A stretch of 64,000 nt of DNA from Bacillota bacterium (GCA_019422105.1 JAHZDZ010000005.1:1-64000); one strand, 5' to 3'. Counted from the first letter of the stretch, positions 24,929 through 33,468 are shown. Notes: generated by a model not told the origin, from the sequence alone. Made by a program: numbers and translations.

Positions 24929-25285
24929 TTAACCGTCAACTCTGACACCCTCTACAAAGATGTTGATATTTTCTACTTCAAGTCCTAATGAATCCTCAAT
25001 TTTATACTTCACAGTAGAGATAATATTGTCGGCTATAGCGGAAATGTTGGTGCCGTATTCTACAATAATATGGAAATCCAGATTAATTTTGTTCTCATTG
25101 ACAGTTATTTTGATTCCTTTTGTCAGAGATTCCTTTTTTAAAAGCTGAACCAAACCGTCCTTCACATTTTTAGCGGCCATACCCACAATACCGTAGCAAT
25201 CCATGGCCGCCATGCCTGCAATACGGGCGATTACTTCGTTCTCTATGGTAATAACACCAAATTCATTTTCAAGTTTCGCTGGCAT
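24929..25285 (-). CDS. Asp23/Gls24 family envelope stress protein (YloU-like)
   Basis: 118 residues with the family pattern NEFGVITIENEVIARIAGMAAMDCYGIVGM, then alternating strands ending IEDSLGLEVENINIFVEGVR. The exact role is unclear; family members associate with the membrane or envelope. The order asp23-like, fakA, recG is conserved in Firmicutes. Start ATG 25285 has AGGAGGG 5 nt upstream, and the stop codon is about 13 nt before the fakA start. Confidence 0.93.
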   Translation of the reverse strand: MPAKLENEFGVITIENEVIARIAGMAAMDCYGIVGMAAKNVKDGLVQLLKKESLTKGIKITVNENKINLDFHIIVEYGTNISAIADNIISTVKYKIEDSLGLEVENINIFVEGVRVDG

Positions 25286-25614
25286 AATAACCCTCCTAAA
25301 CGATAATTTTTAATGGTCTTTTAGAATATTACCCCTAATTGGCTAAAAGTACAATATCAAATGAAGAAAGTCCTTCGTTCATTGGATAAACAATTCAAAG
25401 ACTATAAAATTTCTATATTATTATATCATAGATTAGATGGAAATACACAATTATTATCGTAAAATTTAAGCGTAACCCACCAAATCCTTCGGTTTGGAGG
25501 TTGAGAACAAGTGCTGCTGCAAAATTTTTTTTCGGCGGATATGTAAGAAAAAAAGTGAAAATCAAGAAAAAGCAGAATAAAAGACTGGTTTTTTTTCGGA
25601 TATTGCATTATAAT
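25286..25614. other. Intergenic stretch upstream of asp23-fakA-recG
   Basis: No gene seen. It contains one clear stem-loop, AACCcaCCAAAT-ccttcgg-TTTGGaGGTT, at about 25474-25502, and otherwise AT-rich sequence that must include the asp23 promoter. I could not place that promoter confidently. Confidence 0.4.
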
Positions 25615-25790
25615 ATTTAATTAATGTTATTAAGTACCTTCGTCTTTGTAAGCGGAGGTACTTAATAATGTTGTTCAGTGGGGGAGGTTTATGCTCTCAC
25701 CGAACAGCAAGGCATCATAAGATGCCGTCGGTTATGAATAAATTTGCTTTGCAAATTTATGAAAAGTCATAACTGTCAAAAAGAAATCAG
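25615..25790 (+). ncRNA. Candidate structured RNA: consecutive hairpins upstream of rpmB
   Basis: A TATAAT box at 25609-25614 precedes a long stem (ATTAAGTACCT...AGGTACTTAAT, 25629-25668). Next come GGCATC-ataa-GATGCC (25711-25726) and a nested stem GTTATGA...TCATAAC enclosing AAATTTGC-GCAAATTT (25731-25773). No gene encodes this segment. It could be a small RNA, a long rpmB leader or a miniature mobile element. I recognise no family. Confidence 0.35.
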
Positions 25791-25800
25791 AAAAAAGACA

Positions 25801-25848
25801 AGAATAATCATTATTATTCTTGCAAAATGGGAATATTTCTGATAGAAT
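25801..25848 (+). promoter_or_regulatory. rpmB promoter overlapped by a palindrome
   Basis: TTGCAA (25820-25825), a 17-nt spacer and TAGAAT (25843-25848). The palindrome AGAATAATcattATTATTCT (25801-25820) abuts the -35. Its A/T-rich form is reminiscent of metalloregulator boxes. Confidence 0.55.
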
Positions 25849-25892
25849 ATTTTTGTTGTGTTCACGCAAAGAAATAAGGAGGTGCATTCATA

Positions 25893-26093
25893 ATGGCAAA
25901 GTGTGAAATTTGTGAGAAAAGCCAGCGTACAGGCCACAGAATCAGTATTAACCGTAGCCAGGTTAGTAGACGTGCAAATAGAAAATGGAAACCTAATGTA
26001 AAAAAGGTTAAAATTGTTGACAATGGCACTGTAAAATCTATTTATATCTGCACAAGATGTTTGCGTGCAAATAAAGTAACCCGTGCTATCTGA
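25893..26093 (+). CDS. rpmB: 50S ribosomal protein L28, zinc-binding type
   Basis: 66 residues beginning MAKCEICEKSQRTGHRIS and ending with CTRCLRANKVTRA. Two CxxC pairs (Cys4/Cys7 and the C-terminal pair) mark the zinc-containing form of L28. It is a structural protein of the large subunit. Monocistronic, with AAGGAGGTG upstream of ATG 25893 and a terminator just after the stop. Confidence 0.96.
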   Translation: MAKCEICEKSQRTGHRISINRSQVSRRANRKWKPNVKKVKIVDNGTVKSIYICTRCLRANKVTRAI

Positions 26094-26101
26094 TAAAAAA
26101 T

Positions 26102-26137
26102 AAAGCTTCCGGACACAAAATGTGTTGGAAGCTTTTA
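26102..26137. terminator. Terminator between rpmB and a convergent small gene
   Basis: AAAGCTTCC...GGAAGCTTTT stem with a T-rich tail on the plus strand and a shorter one on the minus strand. Confidence 0.85.
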
Positions 26138-26148
26138 TTTTTTTGTTT

Positions 26149-26289
26149 TCAGCATCTGTTAAAAAGCAGGAGACAGCCAATCACAACCAATACGGCCGCC
26201 GCCAAAAAACCCCAGCAGGGTATAAAAATTACAATCAGCATTCCCGTACCAACCGAGCATAAAATAAGCCCCAATACCCTTTTTAACAT
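26149..26289 (-). CDS. Small hydrophobic membrane protein, 46 residues
   Basis: A short frame starting ATG at 26287-26289 (MLKRVLGLILCSVGTGML) with GGGGAAGGA just upstream, and ending TGA at 26149-26151. It has two hydrophobic stretches separated by FIPCWGF, and ends LLLFNRC. Tiny proteins with the same helix-FIPxWGF-helix layout are widespread in Clostridia as hypothetical proteins; I base this on remembered resemblance. The function is unknown. It is convergent with rpmB. Confidence 0.65.
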   Translation of the reverse strand: MLKRVLGLILCSVGTGMLIVIFIPCWGFLAAAVLVVIGCLLLFNRC

Positions 26290-26440
26290 GTCCTTCCCCT
26301 GCCTTATTTTCTTTTTCCTCTATTCTATGCCAAAGGTTTCGAAAACGTTCCATTCTAAAGGAAAAGGCAAGAGAGTTATCCTTTCAAAACAATTTTCATA
26401 AATATTTAAAAACAAATTTATTTTAATCCGGTCTGGTTTT

Positions 26441-26550
26441 CCAGATATTTTGGTTTACATCTGCGGAAAATTTTATTTTCCGCCTGGGTCAAGGGTGAAA
26501 CCCTTGTGGAGGTTTGGAGGCAAAGCCTCCAAAAGACTTTGTCTAAAAAC
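26441..26550. repeat. Dispersed intergenic repeat, copy A
   Basis: About 110 bp resembling 34853-34960: CAGATATT..GGTTTA-ACATCTGCGG, AAGGGTGAAACC and GAGGTTTG-AGGCAAAGC segments occur in the same order. Internal inverted repeats AAGGGtgaaaCCCTT and GGAGGcaaaGCCTCC suggest RNA or DNA hairpins. It sits between convergent or tail-facing genes. Confidence 0.7.
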
Positions 26551-26577
26551 CTATACTTTTCTCCTGTTTCCAAAATA

Positions 26578-27501
26578 TTAAAACCAGTTATTTTTCTTAA
26601 AATAATATACGCTTCCCAATACTATCAAAAGGCTTGCAGCAACTACCGCAGGATACATGAAATGCCAGTTATATTCCGGCATATCAAGGTTCATGCCATA
26701 CCACCCCACAATAACGTTCAGCGGTACGGATATAGCCGTTATGACAGTAAAGAGCTTCATTGTGGTATTGAGACTTATATCCACCTCTGCCTGATAGGCC
26801 TCCCTCACTTGGGTTACATAATCCCTTAAATTCAACACATTGTGGTACAGCCGGTCGATACGCCCCTCCAAAACTTTAAAATAGCGCAGTGTCTTTTTGT
26901 CAAATATCCTGTTGTCGTTTTCCTGTACATCATCCAGCACATCCAGGAATTGCTCGTAATACCGCTTTAAAATCATAAGCCTTTTTCTGAGGGATATAAT
27001 CTCCTTCACACAGTCCTGTTTTTTTGTGGTAATCAGTGCCTTTTCCAAGGACATAATTTCCTTTTCAATACTGTCAAAAATTCCGGTATCCCCCACCGTC
27101 AGCTTATTACAGAAATTATAGATCAGGCGGTTGAAGGTAATGTTTTCATATTTATTGATACTGCAGCCTTCGATAATATTCTTTACCCGTTCAATATCCT
27201 CACAAAAAAACAGCGCAAGCCTTTTTTTCAAGTACAGCAGCACTCTTTTTTGACTCACATACAGGTCCTCATAGTTTAATACATTCAGACTAACCAGATC
27301 ATATCCATCCAGGCTCTCGTATTTTGCCGCTTTATTCGTAATCTCACCCTCAAAAAGGTATTCTGGAATATCAAACTTCCGGCATATCTCTCCAATATCT
27401 TCCAGCGTAAAAATGCCGATATAGGCATCCTCCAGCTCCTCAGTCTTTCCCTCTATGTCACCCAAAAGATACATTTTATTATCGCTGATTTTATAAAACA
27501 T
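26578..27501 (-). CDS. CorA-family divalent metal ion transporter
   Basis: About 307 residues. The N-terminal cytoplasmic domain is followed by a long helical stalk (RIDRLYHNVLNLRDYVTQVREAYQ), then two C-terminal transmembrane helices. The selectivity signature GMN is present in VGWYGMNLDMPEYNW, as in CorA Mg2+ channels. I start at ATG 27501 with GGAGGTG 6-8 nt upstream; a longer frame includes that site. Monocistronic. CorA/MRS2 proteins form pentamers gated by cytoplasmic Mg2+. Confidence 0.92.
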   Translation of the reverse strand: MFYKISDNKMYLLGDIEGKTEELEDAYIGIFTLEDIGEICRKFDIPEYLFEGEITNKAAKYESLDGYDLVSLNVLNYEDLYVSQKRVLLYLKKRLALFFCEDIERVKNIIEGCSINKYENITFNRLIYNFCNKLTVGDTGIFDSIEKEIMSLEKALITTKKQDCVKEIISLRKRLMILKRYYEQFLDVLDDVQENDNRIFDKKTLRYFKVLEGRIDRLYHNVLNLRDYVTQVREAYQAEVDISLNTTMKLFTVITAISVPLNVIVGWYGMNLDMPEYNWHFMYPAVVAASLLIVLGSVYYFKKNNWF

Positions 27502-27621
27502 TTTCTTCACCTCCGGCCCATTTTTACTGCTCAAACAAACTTATTCTATCCATATCGCAACATAAATAACAGTCTAAATATTAACTGTTATAATTGCAAT
27601 TAAATTCGTGTTAAATACATA

Positions 27622-27669
27622 AAAACCCCCGGGTGCAATAATATCTGCTTTTTCTGCACCCGGGGTTTT
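27622..27669. terminator. Terminator of the pot operon
   Basis: AAAACCCCCGGGTGCA...TGCACCCGGGGTTTT, a 15-bp GC-rich stem with T-rich flank on the minus strand, after potD. Confidence 0.9.
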
Positions 27670-27714
27670 CAATACTGCCTGTAAGAGCAGCAGCTCTATT
27701 CTTCTATTTAAAAT

Positions 27715-28800
27715 TTACTTAGATGCCTTTACCTTTATCCACAGCTCGGAGAGCTTCTGCTTCAATACCTCATTATCCTGAAATACTTCGTTCTTATCGT
27801 TGTCCAGTTTCGGAAGGTATGCTTCATTACCGGCAAAAAGACCATCCTCCGCTGTCATGTCGGCCAATACATCCCTGTTGGAGGAGGCGTAGCCTACTGT
27901 AGCCGAATTGTCATAGGATGCATCATAGGTCAATACATAATTGATAAACTCATGCGCCAAAAGCGGATTTTCCGCATTAGCCGGAATTACCATGGCATCG
28001 CTCCAGATATTTGTTCCCTCATCAGGCATAAAATAGCTCATATCCTCATTCTCGGAAAGGATTGTAGCAGCGTCTCCGCTGTATACAACTGCAATATCCT
28101 TCTGCCCGTTCATCATGTTGTCAATAACCTCATCTGTCACGTAGGAGGGCTCCATGGTATCGTTGAGCTCTCTGAGCCATTCATAGGCAGCATTAATTTC
28201 ATCCTCTTTTTCTGTGTTCATGGAATAGCCAAGAGCCTTAAAGGCAACCATAAAGGAGTCCCTCTCGGAGTCATACATATAAATTTTCCCTTTGTAATCC
28301 GTATTCTTTAATATATTGAAGCCTTCCCTCTCAATGAGATCCTTCGGTACATTGTTATGGTTATAAACAAGTCCCACAGAGCCCCAGAAGTAAGGAACTG
28401 AATACGTATTGTCGGGATCATAGGGCAGACTCTTCACCTCATCCGCCAGATTTTCCATGTTCGGAATAAGGGATTTGTCAAGCTCCATAAGCGCTTTGTC
28501 CCTGATAAGCCTTTCAATCATATAATCGCTGGGTACCAGCACATCATAGGAATCACCGCTTTGCAGCTTCGTATACATCATCTCGTTGGAATCAAAATAC
28601 TCCACAATAACCTTTACACCGAATTCATCCTGGAAATTTTGAATCAGGTCTTCACCCATATATTCTCCCCAATTATAGAGCTTCAGCGTATCGGAACCAT
28701 ACTTTGCCACAGCATCAGACCCTTTTTTTGAATCTCCTCCGCCGGAGCAGGCAGTAAAAAGGAACAGTGTGCTCAGTGTCAGTGCAATCAATTTTTTCAT
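27715..28800 (-). CDS. potD: Spermidine/putrescine-binding lipoprotein PotD
   Basis: 361 residues. The N-terminal lipoprotein signal ends at the lipobox LFTAC, so Cys18 is lipidated and anchors the protein outside the membrane. The mature part is a type II solute-binding fold with LKLYNWGEYMGEDLIQNF, SGDSYDVLVPSDYMIERLI, VPYFWGSVGLVYN and GYASSNRDV, as in PotD/PotF. It delivers polyamines to PotBC. Its ATG overlaps the potC stop codon (ATGA). Last gene of the potABCD operon. Confidence 0.95.
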   Translation of the reverse strand: MKKLIALTLSTLFLFTACSGGGDSKKGSDAVAKYGSDTLKLYNWGEYMGEDLIQNFQDEFGVKVIVEYFDSNEMMYTKLQSGDSYDVLVPSDYMIERLIRDKALMELDKSLIPNMENLADEVKSLPYDPDNTYSVPYFWGSVGLVYNHNNVPKDLIEREGFNILKNTDYKGKIYMYDSERDSFMVAFKALGYSMNTEKEDEINAAYEWLRELNDTMEPSYVTDEVIDNMMNGQKDIAVVYSGDAATILSENEDMSYFMPDEGTNIWSDAMVIPANAENPLLAHEFINYVLTYDASYDNSATVGYASSNRDVLADMTAEDGLFAGNEAYLPKLDNDKNEVFQDNEVLKQKLSELWIKVKASK

Positions 28801-29591
28801 TTTACAGTTCTTCCCTTCTTTTCTTTTATAATAGGTATTATATTAATCAACAACAGTACAACTGTAATAATTAATATAATAATTGTGGACAAGGAGTTAA
28901 TTGACGGATTAATCCGTTTACTCATGGTATAAACCATAATGGAAATATTGTTTACGCCATTTCCCGTGACAAAATAAGAAATAACAAAATCATCAAAGGA
29001 CATGGTAAAAGCAATCAATGCGCCTGAAACAATACCGGGCATAATCTGAGGTACAATTACCTTTATTAATGCCTGCCAGGGCGTCGCTCCCAGATCAAGG
29101 GCAGCGTCTGCAAGATTTGGGTCAAGAGAGCGCAGTTTTGGCATAATACTGAGCATAACATAGGGCACACAAAACATAATGTGGGCCAGCAAAAGACTCA
29201 TAAAACCCTTCTTGACACCCAAAGCGGCAAAAAACATGAGAAGTCCGATAGCCGTCACGATCTCAGGATTCATAATAGGCAGGTCGTTCACCTGCTCCAC
29301 AAGGCTTCTCACAATCCTTTTTGATTTTGACAGGCCAATAGCAGTAATCGTCCCCACTATGGTAGAAACTGCCGTTGCCAGAACAGCTATGGCAATGGTA
29401 TAGAAAATTGACTGCATCATGGTGGCGTCATGAAACATTTTTTCATACCAGCGCAGTGAAAAGCCGCCGAAATGAGTCAGGCTTCTGGTAGAGTTAAAGG
29501 AAAATACTACTGTATAAAGAATGGGCAGATAAAAGAAAATCATCACCAAAAGCATATACGCTTTCGATAAATAATGCCTTGATTTTTTCAA
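28797..29591 (-). CDS. potC: Spermidine/putrescine ABC transporter permease PotC
   Basis: 264 residues with six transmembrane segments. The ABC permease EAA-type loop ADAALDLGATPWQALIKVIVPQIMPGI, which contacts the ATPase, is near residue 165. It forms the membrane pore with PotB. The TTG start at 29591 overlaps the potB stop codon, with GGAAGGAGG about 8 nt upstream. Confidence 0.95.
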   Translation of the reverse strand: MKKSRHYLSKAYMLLVMIFFYLPILYTVVFSFNSTRSLTHFGGFSLRWYEKMFHDATMMQSIFYTIAIAVLATAVSTIVGTITAIGLSKSKRIVRSLVEQVNDLPIMNPEIVTAIGLLMFFAALGVKKGFMSLLLAHIMFCVPYVMLSIMPKLRSLDPNLADAALDLGATPWQALIKVIVPQIMPGIVSGALIAFTMSFDDFVISYFVTGNGVNNISIMVYTMSKRINPSINSLSTIIILIITVVLLLINIIPIIKEKKGRTVK

Positions 29592-30430
29592 TTGACCTGC
29601 CTCCTTCCCACACTGGCATCCTTGTCAACTCTCTTTGTAATGTACATAGAAATCATGATAATAACGGCCATAATCAAAGAAATAGCGCTTCCGAAATTCC
29701 AGTTTCCACTGGTCAAAAATTGAGACTCAATGACATTACCAACAAGCACATACTGACCTCCGCCCAAAAGCTTCGGTATATAGAAGCTGGAAACCGCCGG
29801 CAAAAACACCAGCGTTATACCGCTGATAACCCCCGGCAGCGACAGGGGCAGGGTAATACGCAAAAAGCACTGCACTCTGTCCGCCCCCAAATCGCTGGCA
29901 GCTTCCAGATAACTTTTATCCATCTTGGTCAGCGAGGTATAAATCTGCAAAATCATAAAGGGTATAAAATTATATACCATACCCAGAATAACCGCAAAAT
30001 CCGTGTGAAGCAGTTTCACATTTTTTATATGAAAAAAGGACAATATGGAGTTAATGATGCCGTCATCCTGCAAAATTCCTATCCACGCATAGGTGCGCAC
30101 CAGCATGTTAATCCACATGGGAAGGGTAATCATCAAAACCAGAAAAAGTCTGTTTTTCCCCTGGGCATTCGCAATGATATAGGCAGCCGGATAGCCCAGA
30201 AAAACGCATAATACTGTAGTGAGAACCGCAATTTTAAGTGAGCGCAGCAAAACATCAATAAAAATAGGGTCGCTGAAAAAACGTGTAAAATTGTCAAACG
30301 TAAAGCGGAATGTGGTCACATCGTTCCCCTTCGTTGTGAAGGCGTACATGACGATTAAAAGCATGGGAACCACAATCATGACCGTAATCCAAAGGATATA
30401 AGGATAAGCCATACTGCGAAACTGTTTCAT
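29588..30430 (-). CDS. potB: Spermidine/putrescine ABC transporter permease PotB
   Basis: About 280 residues with six transmembrane segments and the EAA loop EAASDLGADRVQCFLRITLPLSLPG near residue 180. Pairs with PotC. I start at ATG 30430, 9 nt after GGGAG and 2 nt past the potA stop; a TTG at 30436 overlapping that stop is the alternative. Confidence 0.95.
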   Translation of the reverse strand: MKQFRSMAYPYILWITVMIVVPMLLIVMYAFTTKGNDVTTFRFTFDNFTRFFSDPIFIDVLLRSLKIAVLTTVLCVFLGYPAAYIIANAQGKNRLFLVLMITLPMWINMLVRTYAWIGILQDDGIINSILSFFHIKNVKLLHTDFAVILGMVYNFIPFMILQIYTSLTKMDKSYLEAASDLGADRVQCFLRITLPLSLPGVISGITLVFLPAVSSFYIPKLLGGGQYVLVGNVIESQFLTSGNWNFGSAISLIMAVIIMISMYITKRVDKDASVGRRQVN

Positions 30431-30432
30431 AC

Positions 30433-32007
30433 TCAATAACTCCCTTTTTTAGACATAATATGGATATCCTCCGGATAAAACATCAGTCCAACCTCATCTC
30501 CTACCTCATATTTGTCCGTAGTATCCACCATATATTCATGGCCTTCTGTTTTAAATGTAACGTCGTAAACCCCCGGATCTATTTTTTCCGAGTCAAAATC
30601 ATATACAATATCGCTGATTTCGACAGGGGTATCGTCCTCCAGGCTCCACGCGGAGGCATTTGCCCAGGTTTTCAAATCCGTTTCCAAAGCAATGCTTTCC
30701 TTTATTTCATCCACTGTTTTAAAGAAATTTACTGCAAATATCTCTTCCTGATATTCCTTATTCACAACACGGTTTTCATCCTTCACTATCATATTAACAG
30801 TGACGCTGGTGCCAGCCGATGTGGAAAAGGTGACAGGATAAGTGCCGTTTTCCGCCTTAATATCGTACTCAATTTTATTGATTGAGATCCACTCGTCCGT
30901 CTCAGGATCCCAGGCCTGAGCATCCGCCCTGGCTACAATATCCGCCTCCGTCAGCTCCGCCACATCACTTACATCCAGATAGAAATCATTGGCACTCATT
31001 TTTTCATTTTTTTCAGCGTTTACAACAGGCTTCTCCGCGGATACTGTCATTTTTACCGTAATATTGGTACCCGCCTTTGTCTCCACTATTGTTTCATAAT
31101 GGACACCTTTAAAGAGCACTGATTTGACAACACCCTTCAGTTTGCCGTCCTTTTTCTTTACAATATCCAAATCCTCCGGCCTGATTACCACATCTATTTT
31201 TTCATTCTCATCAAAACCATAATCCACACACTCAAACTTTTTATCCTCAAACATTACCTCATAATCTTTTACCATTACACCGTCAATAATGTTGCTTTCC
31301 CCAATAAATTTAGCCACATACTCATTGATTGGCTCGTTGTATATGTCTGTCGGTGTGCCGATCTGCTGTATCTCCCCGTCCTTCATGACCACAATTTTGT
31401 CGGACATGGTCAGGGCCTCCTCCTGGTCATGAGTGACATAGATAAAGGTAATACCTACCTCCTGCTGTATCTTTTTCAGCTCATGCTGCATTTCCTTTCT
31501 GAGCTTTAAATCAAGAGCGCCCAAGGGCTCATCCAGAAGCAAAACCATAGGCTCATTGACTAAAGCCCGTGCTATGGCCACTCTCTGCTGCTGTCCGCCG
31601 GACATTTCCGTGACACTTCTTTGACCGTAATCCTCAAGGCCAACCAGCTTCAGCATACGCTTTACCTTCTGCTCTATAATGTCCTTCGGCTCTTTTTTTA
31701 TTTTCAGCCCAAAAGCAATATTGTCGTAAACATTCATATGGGGAAACAGAGCATACTTTTGAAACACTGTATTGATTTCCCTTTTATAGGGCGGCACCTG
31801 GCTGATTTCCTCCCCGTCAAAAAGCACCTGCCCCTCCGTAGGATTCAAAAAACCTCCCAGTATTCGGAGCAATGTGGTTTTTCCGCAGCCGCTGGGTCCC
31901 AGGAGTGTAACAAATTCATTTTCGTATATATCCAGATTGATTCCCTTCAGCACCAGCTGTCCGTCAAATTCCTTCACTATATTTTTAAACTGTATTAATT
32001 TGCGCAT
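30433..32007 (-). CDS. potA: Spermidine/putrescine ABC transporter ATPase PotA with duplicated insert in TOBE region
   Basis: 524 residues, whereas PotA is usually about 350. The nucleotide-binding domain is intact: Walker A GPSGCGKTT (38-46), Q-loop FQKYALFPH, signature MSGGQQQR (135-142), Walker B VLLLDEP (155-161) and His193. The TOBE domain begins near VVIRPEDLD (273-281) and runs to HYETIVET (303-310), then resumes at TEGHEYMVDTT (487-497). Residues 311-487 are an insert made of two repeats of about 88 residues. Each has AGTxxTVxMxV, a VVN turn, an AxAW motif and a xYxVTFxT end. Bacterial-Ig-like repeats of this kind are usual on surface proteins, so here they are odd. Start ATG 32007 has AGGAGG upstream. 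Confidence 0.93.
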   Translation of the reverse strand: MRKLIQFKNIVKEFDGQLVLKGINLDIYENEFVTLLGPSGCGKTTLLRILGGFLNPTEGQVLFDGEEISQVPPYKREINTVFQKYALFPHMNVYDNIAFGLKIKKEPKDIIEQKVKRMLKLVGLEDYGQRSVTEMSGGQQQRVAIARALVNEPMVLLLDEPLGALDLKLRKEMQHELKKIQQEVGITFIYVTHDQEEALTMSDKIVVMKDGEIQQIGTPTDIYNEPINEYVAKFIGESNIIDGVMVKDYEVMFEDKKFECVDYGFDENEKIDVVIRPEDLDIVKKKDGKLKGVVKSVLFKGVHYETIVETKAGTNITVKMTVSAEKPVVNAEKNEKMSANDFYLDVSDVAELTEADIVARADAQAWDPETDEWISINKIEYDIKAENGTYPVTFSTSAGTSVTVNMIVKDENRVVNKEYQEEIFAVNFFKTVDEIKESIALETDLKTWANASAWSLEDDTPVEISDIVYDFDSEKIDPGVYDVTFKTEGHEYMVDTTDKYEVGDEVGLMFYPEDIHIMSKKGSY

Positions 32008-32016
32008 AATAACCTC

Positions 32017-32550
32017 CTAGAATAATGGCGGCGTGGATACCCACAAAACTTTCCCTACCGTTTTTTTGTCGTTTCTTAAAAAATGGAAGTTTTTTCCGTC
32101 AATATAAAAGGTCTCCCCTTTTCTGACAATATATTCCTTTTCCCCTAAAACCAGTGTAACACAGCCCTCTATGACAAAACCAAACTCCTCCCCGTTATGA
32201 GGATTCACCTCAAAAGAGCTTCCACCCTGAAAAAGCTCTATTAAAATAGGCTCCATCTCGTTTTTCTGCGTATTGGGCACAATCCAGTTGACGGTATAGC
32301 TGTCCCTCTCATCCACAAAAAAGTCCTTCTTTTGGAACACAACCTTTTCTTCCTTGGCTTCCTTAAAAAACTCGGAAAGAGAACAGCCCAAAGCCTCCAG
32401 TATATCGCTCAGGGTAGAGATGGAGGGCGAGGTCAGATTTCTTTCCATCTGGGATAAAAATCCCTTTGTCAGCTCACAGCGGCTTGCCAGCTCCTCCAGC
32501 GTAAGCCCCTTTTGTATCCTCAATTGTTTGATTTTATGACCGATATCCAT
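32017..32550 (-). CDS. HTH-cupin transcriptional regulator of the pot operon
   Basis: 177 residues. The N-terminal XRE helix-turn-helix (KQLRIQKGLTLEELASRCELTKGFLSQMERN) is followed by a cupin domain (about 105-175) with PHNGEEFGFVIEGCVTLVLGEKEY and RKGETFYIDG. It resembles PuuR/SutR-like regulators that sense small metabolites through the cupin. I start at ATG 32550, with AAAGGAG 6 nt upstream. It precedes potA by 9 nt on the same strand, so it is first in the operon and probably autoregulates it in response to polyamines (inference). Confidence 0.92.
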   Translation of the reverse strand: MDIGHKIKQLRIQKGLTLEELASRCELTKGFLSQMERNLTSPSISTLSDILEALGCSLSEFFKEAKEEKVVFQKKDFFVDERDSYTVNWIVPNTQKNEMEPILIELFQGGSSFEVNPHNGEEFGFVIEGCVTLVLGEKEYIVRKGETFYIDGKNFHFLRNDKKTVGKVLWVSTPPLF

Positions 32551-32568
32551 AAAATTCTCCTTTAGCAA

Positions 32569-32611
32569 TACTAAACATCAAAGTTATTTTTACTAAACCT
32601 ACACCATTATA
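32569..32611 (-). promoter_or_regulatory. pot operon promoter with paired operator repeats
   Basis: TATAAT at 32606-32611 (minus strand). Two identical 8-bp elements TACTAAAC occur at 32569-32576 and 32591-32598, spaced exactly 22 bp (two helical turns), between the promoter and the regulator gene. They are good candidates for the HTH-cupin binding sites. Confidence 0.6.
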
Positions 32612-33088
32612 CAATAAAAAGAAAAAAAAGCAATAGTTTATAAACAAAAAGTTTTGAATGATTAAACATTTTACAATTGTTTAACACTGACTTTGATTTT
32701 TTTCTTACAAATAACAGTGGAAAACAGTGGAAATAACTTGGAATGATTCCTTAATTTATGCCCTTTTATTCCGAAAAGTGCCTTCAAATTGCAGCTTTCA
32801 GGTACAAATTGAGACAAATAATGGTTTTTGCAATACATTGCTTATTTTACCCAACTTTTTCAAAATTATGAGTTTACAAAAATTAAACTTTAAAATGCAA
32901 TTTATAAAACCAAAAATATAAATCTGTTTTTTTACTTTCTTTGCATTATCTAAACAAAAAATATTCTATTATTAAACTTGAGCGTCCTGTACGATACACA
33001 TTCCTTTTTCCTCCGCCCCACTGTCTGATATTTTTTCTGTCTTCAGAAAAATGTAAGAAAATTTTATAGTATTGTTTTAAAACATATA
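32612..33088. other. AT-rich intergenic region between the pot operon and padR
   Basis: No gene recognised. An imperfect inverted repeat, ATTAAAC...GTTTAAC, lies near 32662-32686. Otherwise it is long A/T runs between two divergent promoters. Confidence 0.4.
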
Positions 33089-33117
33089 TTGTGTATTACA
33101 CAGTAGTTTGTTATAAT
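33089..33117 (+). promoter_or_regulatory. padR promoter and palindromic operator
   Basis: TTGTGT (33089-33094), a 17-nt spacer and TATAAT (33112-33117). A perfect 13-bp palindrome TGTGTAtTACACA (33090-33102) covers the -35, as expected for autorepression by a dimeric regulator. Confidence 0.6.
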
Positions 33118-33137
33118 GGGTACTAAGGAGGGAGAAG

Positions 33138-33449
33138 ATGAATACACAGTTTAGGAAAGGAATTATAGAAATGTGTGTACTGGCCCTGATTGCGCGCCTG
33201 GATATGTATGGTTACGAGATTGTTCAAAGCATTGCCTCCTATACGGATATCAACGAGGGGACCGTTTATCCCATATTAAGGCGGCTTACAACAGAAGGGT
33301 ATTTTGTAACCTACTTAAAGGAAAGCACCATCGGGCCGGCACGGAAATACTACCATATTACCGAAAAAGGCAGAGGCTATCTGAGCTCACTGGAAAGTGA
33401 CTGGAAGGATTTTTCCAAAATGGTAGACGATATATTACGGGGAGAGTAA
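33138..33449 (+). CDS. PadR-family transcriptional regulator
   Basis: 103 residues. Winged helix typical of PadR: MCVLALIARLDMYGYEIVQSI, then INEGTVYPILRRLTTEGYF and the RKYYHITEKGRGYL wing. PadR proteins repress nearby membrane-protein or efflux operons and respond to small molecules. Start ATG 33138 has AAGGAGGG upstream. It is first in an operon with a DUF1700 gene and a membrane-anchored protein, a very common trio in Firmicutes. Confidence 0.95.
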   Translation: MNTQFRKGIIEMCVLALIARLDMYGYEIVQSIASYTDINEGTVYPILRRLTTEGYFVTYLKESTIGPARKYYHITEKGRGYLSSLESDWKDFSKMVDDILRGE

Positions 33450-33468
33450 AACAGAAAGGAAAGTGGAT

